DNA of 6,826 bases from DASSCW01 sp036555005 (GTDB lineage Bacteria; Chloroflexota; Limnocylindria; QHBO01), in NCBI GenBank assembly GCA_036555005.1, contig DATBME010000070.1:1-6826 (forward strand), in the 5' to 3' direction. A program made the position numbers and the translations under genes. Positions 5,362 through 6,826 of the stretch are shown piece after piece. The notes beneath the pieces are model-generated. The model had not been told where the DNA came from, searched no databases, and was given only the letters and a program-made list of their open reading frames with translations. Positions within the stretch are counted from its first letter, which is position 1. Every line of letters starts with the position of its first letter.

Positions 5362-5367
5362 TAGTCT
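5362..5367 (+). promoter_or_regulatory. Possible -10 element for the DUF4239 gene
   Basis: TAGTCT fits the TANNNT pattern of a -10 box and is preceded by TGCGC. A transcript would start near 5374, giving a leader of about 27 nt. No clear -35 hexamer is seen; the bulged hairpin lies where it would be. Confidence 0.3.
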
Positions 5368-5384
5368 TCGCGCAATCACGCGGC

Positions 5385-5390
5385 AGGGGA
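5385..5390 (+). promoter_or_regulatory. Ribosome binding site of the DUF4239 gene
   Basis: AGGGGA ends 10 nt before ATG 5401 and supports that start, which also places the first membrane helix nine residues from the N-terminus. Confidence 0.5.
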
Positions 5391-5400
5391 CCCCGAGCCG

Positions 5401-6183
5401 ATGCCCAGCCAGCAGCCATTGGACCTGATCCCCGTATGGCTTTTCGTCGTCCTGTTCATGCTGCTCTGCCTCGCCTGTTACGAGGCGGGCTTCCGGATCG
5501 GGGTCTGGCGCCAGAAGCGCGGCGACGCCCCGGACGAAGGCCCGACGGCCACGCTCATCGGCGCGATCCTGGCCCTGATGGCCTTCCTGCTGGCGATCAC
5601 CATGGGCATGGCGGGTGATCGCTTCGACACGCGGCGCGGCCTCGTCCAGCAGGAGGCGAATGCGATTGGGACGACCTATCTGCGCGCCGGATACCTCCCC
5701 GAACCCGCGTCGTCCGACCTCCGGTCGCTGCTGGTCCAGTACGTACCGCTGCGCATCGCGACCTCCGACGCAGCGCAGATGCAGACCGCCATCCAGCGGT
5801 CGGAGGAGATCCAGAACGAGATGTGGGCGATCGCGCAGGACGTTGCCCGCGAGAACAGCTCCGACGTCGTGGCCCTGTTCCTGGAGTCGCTGAACGAGGT
5901 GATCGACGTCCATTCGTTGCGCATCACCGCCGGCCTGTATGCCCGGGTGCCGGCGAGCATCCTGTGGCTCCTGATTGGCGGGGTTGCGCTGAGCCTGGGG
6001 CTCGTCGGCTTCGGCGCCGGCCTGAGCGGAAAGCACTCGCTGATCATTGCCATCATCTTGATCATCGCGATGGGGACGGTGATCGCCCTGGTGGTCGACA
6101 TCGACCGGCCGGCGGATGGCCTGATACGAACGAGCCAGCAGCCGCTGATCAACCTGCAGGAGTCGATCGAGTCCTATCCGTGA
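5401..6183 (+). CDS. DUF4239 (bestrophin-like) integral membrane protein
   Basis: A 260-residue protein with four predicted membrane helices in two pairs: residues about 9-29, 50-72, 184-206 and 213-232. Between the pairs lies a soluble, mainly helical region of about 110 residues. It opens with DRFDTRRGLVQQEANAIG (73-90), the conserved start of DUF4239, and includes TTYLRAGYLP and LRSLLVQYVPLR. The last helix ends in VVDIDRP (231-237), the family's conserved Asp-x-Asp-Arg-Pro, followed by GLIRTSQQPL. DUF4239 has distant likeness to bestrophin anion channels; transport activity for this branch is not established. There is no signal peptide beyond the first helix. It stands apart from the DinB gene by a 66-nt spacer with a possible promoter and so may be its own transcription unit. 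Its last 35 nt overlap the 3' end of the minus-strand ATP-grasp gene. Confidence 0.88.
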   Translation: MPSQQPLDLIPVWLFVVLFMLLCLACYEAGFRIGVWRQKRGDAPDEGPTATLIGAILALMAFLLAITMGMAGDRFDTRRGLVQQEANAIGTTYLRAGYLPEPASSDLRSLLVQYVPLRIATSDAAQMQTAIQRSEEIQNEMWAIAQDVARENSSDVVALFLESLNEVIDVHSLRITAGLYARVPASILWLLIGGVALSLGLVGFGAGLSGKHSLIIAIILIIAMGTVIALVVDIDRPADGLIRTSQQPLINLQESIESYP

Positions 6184-6826
6184 TGCGCGGCAGCCAGGAC
6201 CCTCGCTGAGCCAGCGCGGGCTGCAGCCGCTCGGCCGCGGCGCGGGCGGCCAGGTACTGGAGATGTCCGAGGGCGACCATGCTCGGCAGCGGGTCGTCCG
6301 TGGCGAAGATGGCGGGCTCCACAGATCCGGAGAGCGACGCGAACCAGTCGCGCGCCCGCATCCGGCCTGCCAGCATCTCGGGGACCGCCGCCGCCAGGTC
6401 CAGGTCGAGCCTCGTCCAGCGCAGCCTGGCGCCAGCCGTCACGCCCGGTTGCGGCTGGCCGACGGCCATGGCGTACAGCTGGTGCACGAAGTCCGGTCCG
6501 TCGCGCCGGGTCATGGTGTGCCACCCCCAGATCCTCGGGTTCGCGTCCAGGACCTTGAACCTGCCATCGCGCGCGTCGAGCTTGAACTCGATCTCGATCA
6601 GCCCGGTGTGCCCGGACGCGGCCAGCAGCCGCCGGGCCGCATCGGCCACCTCTGGCTGGTCGACCGACTCGACGAACGTGCTGAGCCGGCCGAAGTCCAT
6701 CGGGAACTGGCGCAGCCGCCGCGCGACGACCGACGCGAGCACCTCTCCGTCGGAACACAGGGCGGCGAAGGAGTACTGCTTCTCGCCGCCGCCGGGGATG
6801 AGCTCCTGGAGCATCACCTGCTCCGG
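6149..6826 (-). CDS. ATP-grasp domain protein (5' end beyond the window)
   Basis: The reading frame is open to the right edge, so the 225 visible residues are the C-terminal part. They open with PEQVMLQELIPGGGEKQYSF, the ATP-grasp segment with VMLQE where the adenine-contacting strand lies, and continue with GRLSTFVESVD. The metal and phosphate site follows: GLIEIEFKLD (Glu80 of the visible part) and FKVLDANPRIWGWH (Asp94, Asn96, Pro97, Arg98). ATP-grasp enzymes join a carboxylate to an amine, thiol or similar group through an acyl-phosphate. The C-terminal 100 or so residues (LRWTRLDLDLAAAVPEM and on) are less conserved and do not reveal the substrate. A GTG at 6817-6815 is not the true start, because the ATP-grasp fold needs an N-terminal part. 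The gene points towards the DUF4239 gene and overlaps it by 35 nt; codon use is like the host's. Confidence 0.88.
   Translation of the reverse strand, partial: PEQVMLQELIPGGGEKQYSFAALCSDGEVLASVVARRLRQFPMDFGRLSTFVESVDQPEVADAARRLLAASGHTGLIEIEFKLDARDGRFKVLDANPRIWGWHTMTRRDGPDFVHQLYAMAVGQPQPGVTAGARLRWTRLDLDLAAAVPEMLAGRMRARDWFASLSGSVEPAIFATDDPLPSMVALGHLQYLAARAAAERLQPALAQRGSWLPRITDRTRSTPAG

Noticed and set aside
4699..6036. 445-codon open frame on the minus strand across the DinB and DUF4239 genes
   Set aside because: It spans two well-supported plus-strand genes and the spacer, has no family similarity, and has the biased composition of an antisense shadow.

Overview
This GC-rich window is densely packed with protein genes, most of them short-spaced or overlapping. 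It looks like a chromosomal stretch of a high-GC environmental bacterium. The mix of a PdxT end, an R3H/SpoIIIAA-like ATPase, a thymidylate kinase and a PII-like cyclic-di-AMP receptor, with GTG starts and GNAT/DinB/DUF4239 neighbours, suggests Chloroflexota (possibly the Limnocylindria-type lineages). That placement is inference from gene content and composition; no marker gene in the window fixes it.

Left block (1-3633, all + strand) reads as one operon. It holds the last 34 codons of pdxT, a degenerate tandem GNAT protein overlapping it by 4 nt, a 596-residue ATPase with a C-terminal R3H domain, and tmk overlapping the ATPase gene by 10 nt. Together they cover PLP synthesis, a possible acyl transfer, nucleic-acid binding coupled to ATP hydrolysis, and dTMP phosphorylation.

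A 332-nt non-coding gap (3634-3965) follows. It holds a repeated motif, CACCTGAGAA, in three exact copies (one inverted) plus a degenerate fourth copy that folds against the inverted one. It also holds a second hairpin and a possible -10 element for the next gene.

The second + strand block (3966-5334) is darA (cyclic-di-AMP receptor), a stand-alone SMI1/KNR4 protein gene with clearly lower GC3 than its surroundings, and a DinB-family gene. The gaps are 8 and 2 nt, so co-transcription is likely. After a 66-nt spacer with a hairpin and a weak promoter comes a four-helix membrane protein of the DUF4239 (bestrophin-like) family. Its 3' end overlaps by 35 nt the 3' end of a minus-strand ATP-grasp gene that runs off the right edge.

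I found no convincing new multi-gene system. The points most worth following are the repeats between tmk and darA, the composition break around the SMI1/KNR4 gene, the Asp-to-Ala change in the DR(Y/F) motif of Tmk, and the antiparallel gene overlap at 6149-6183.
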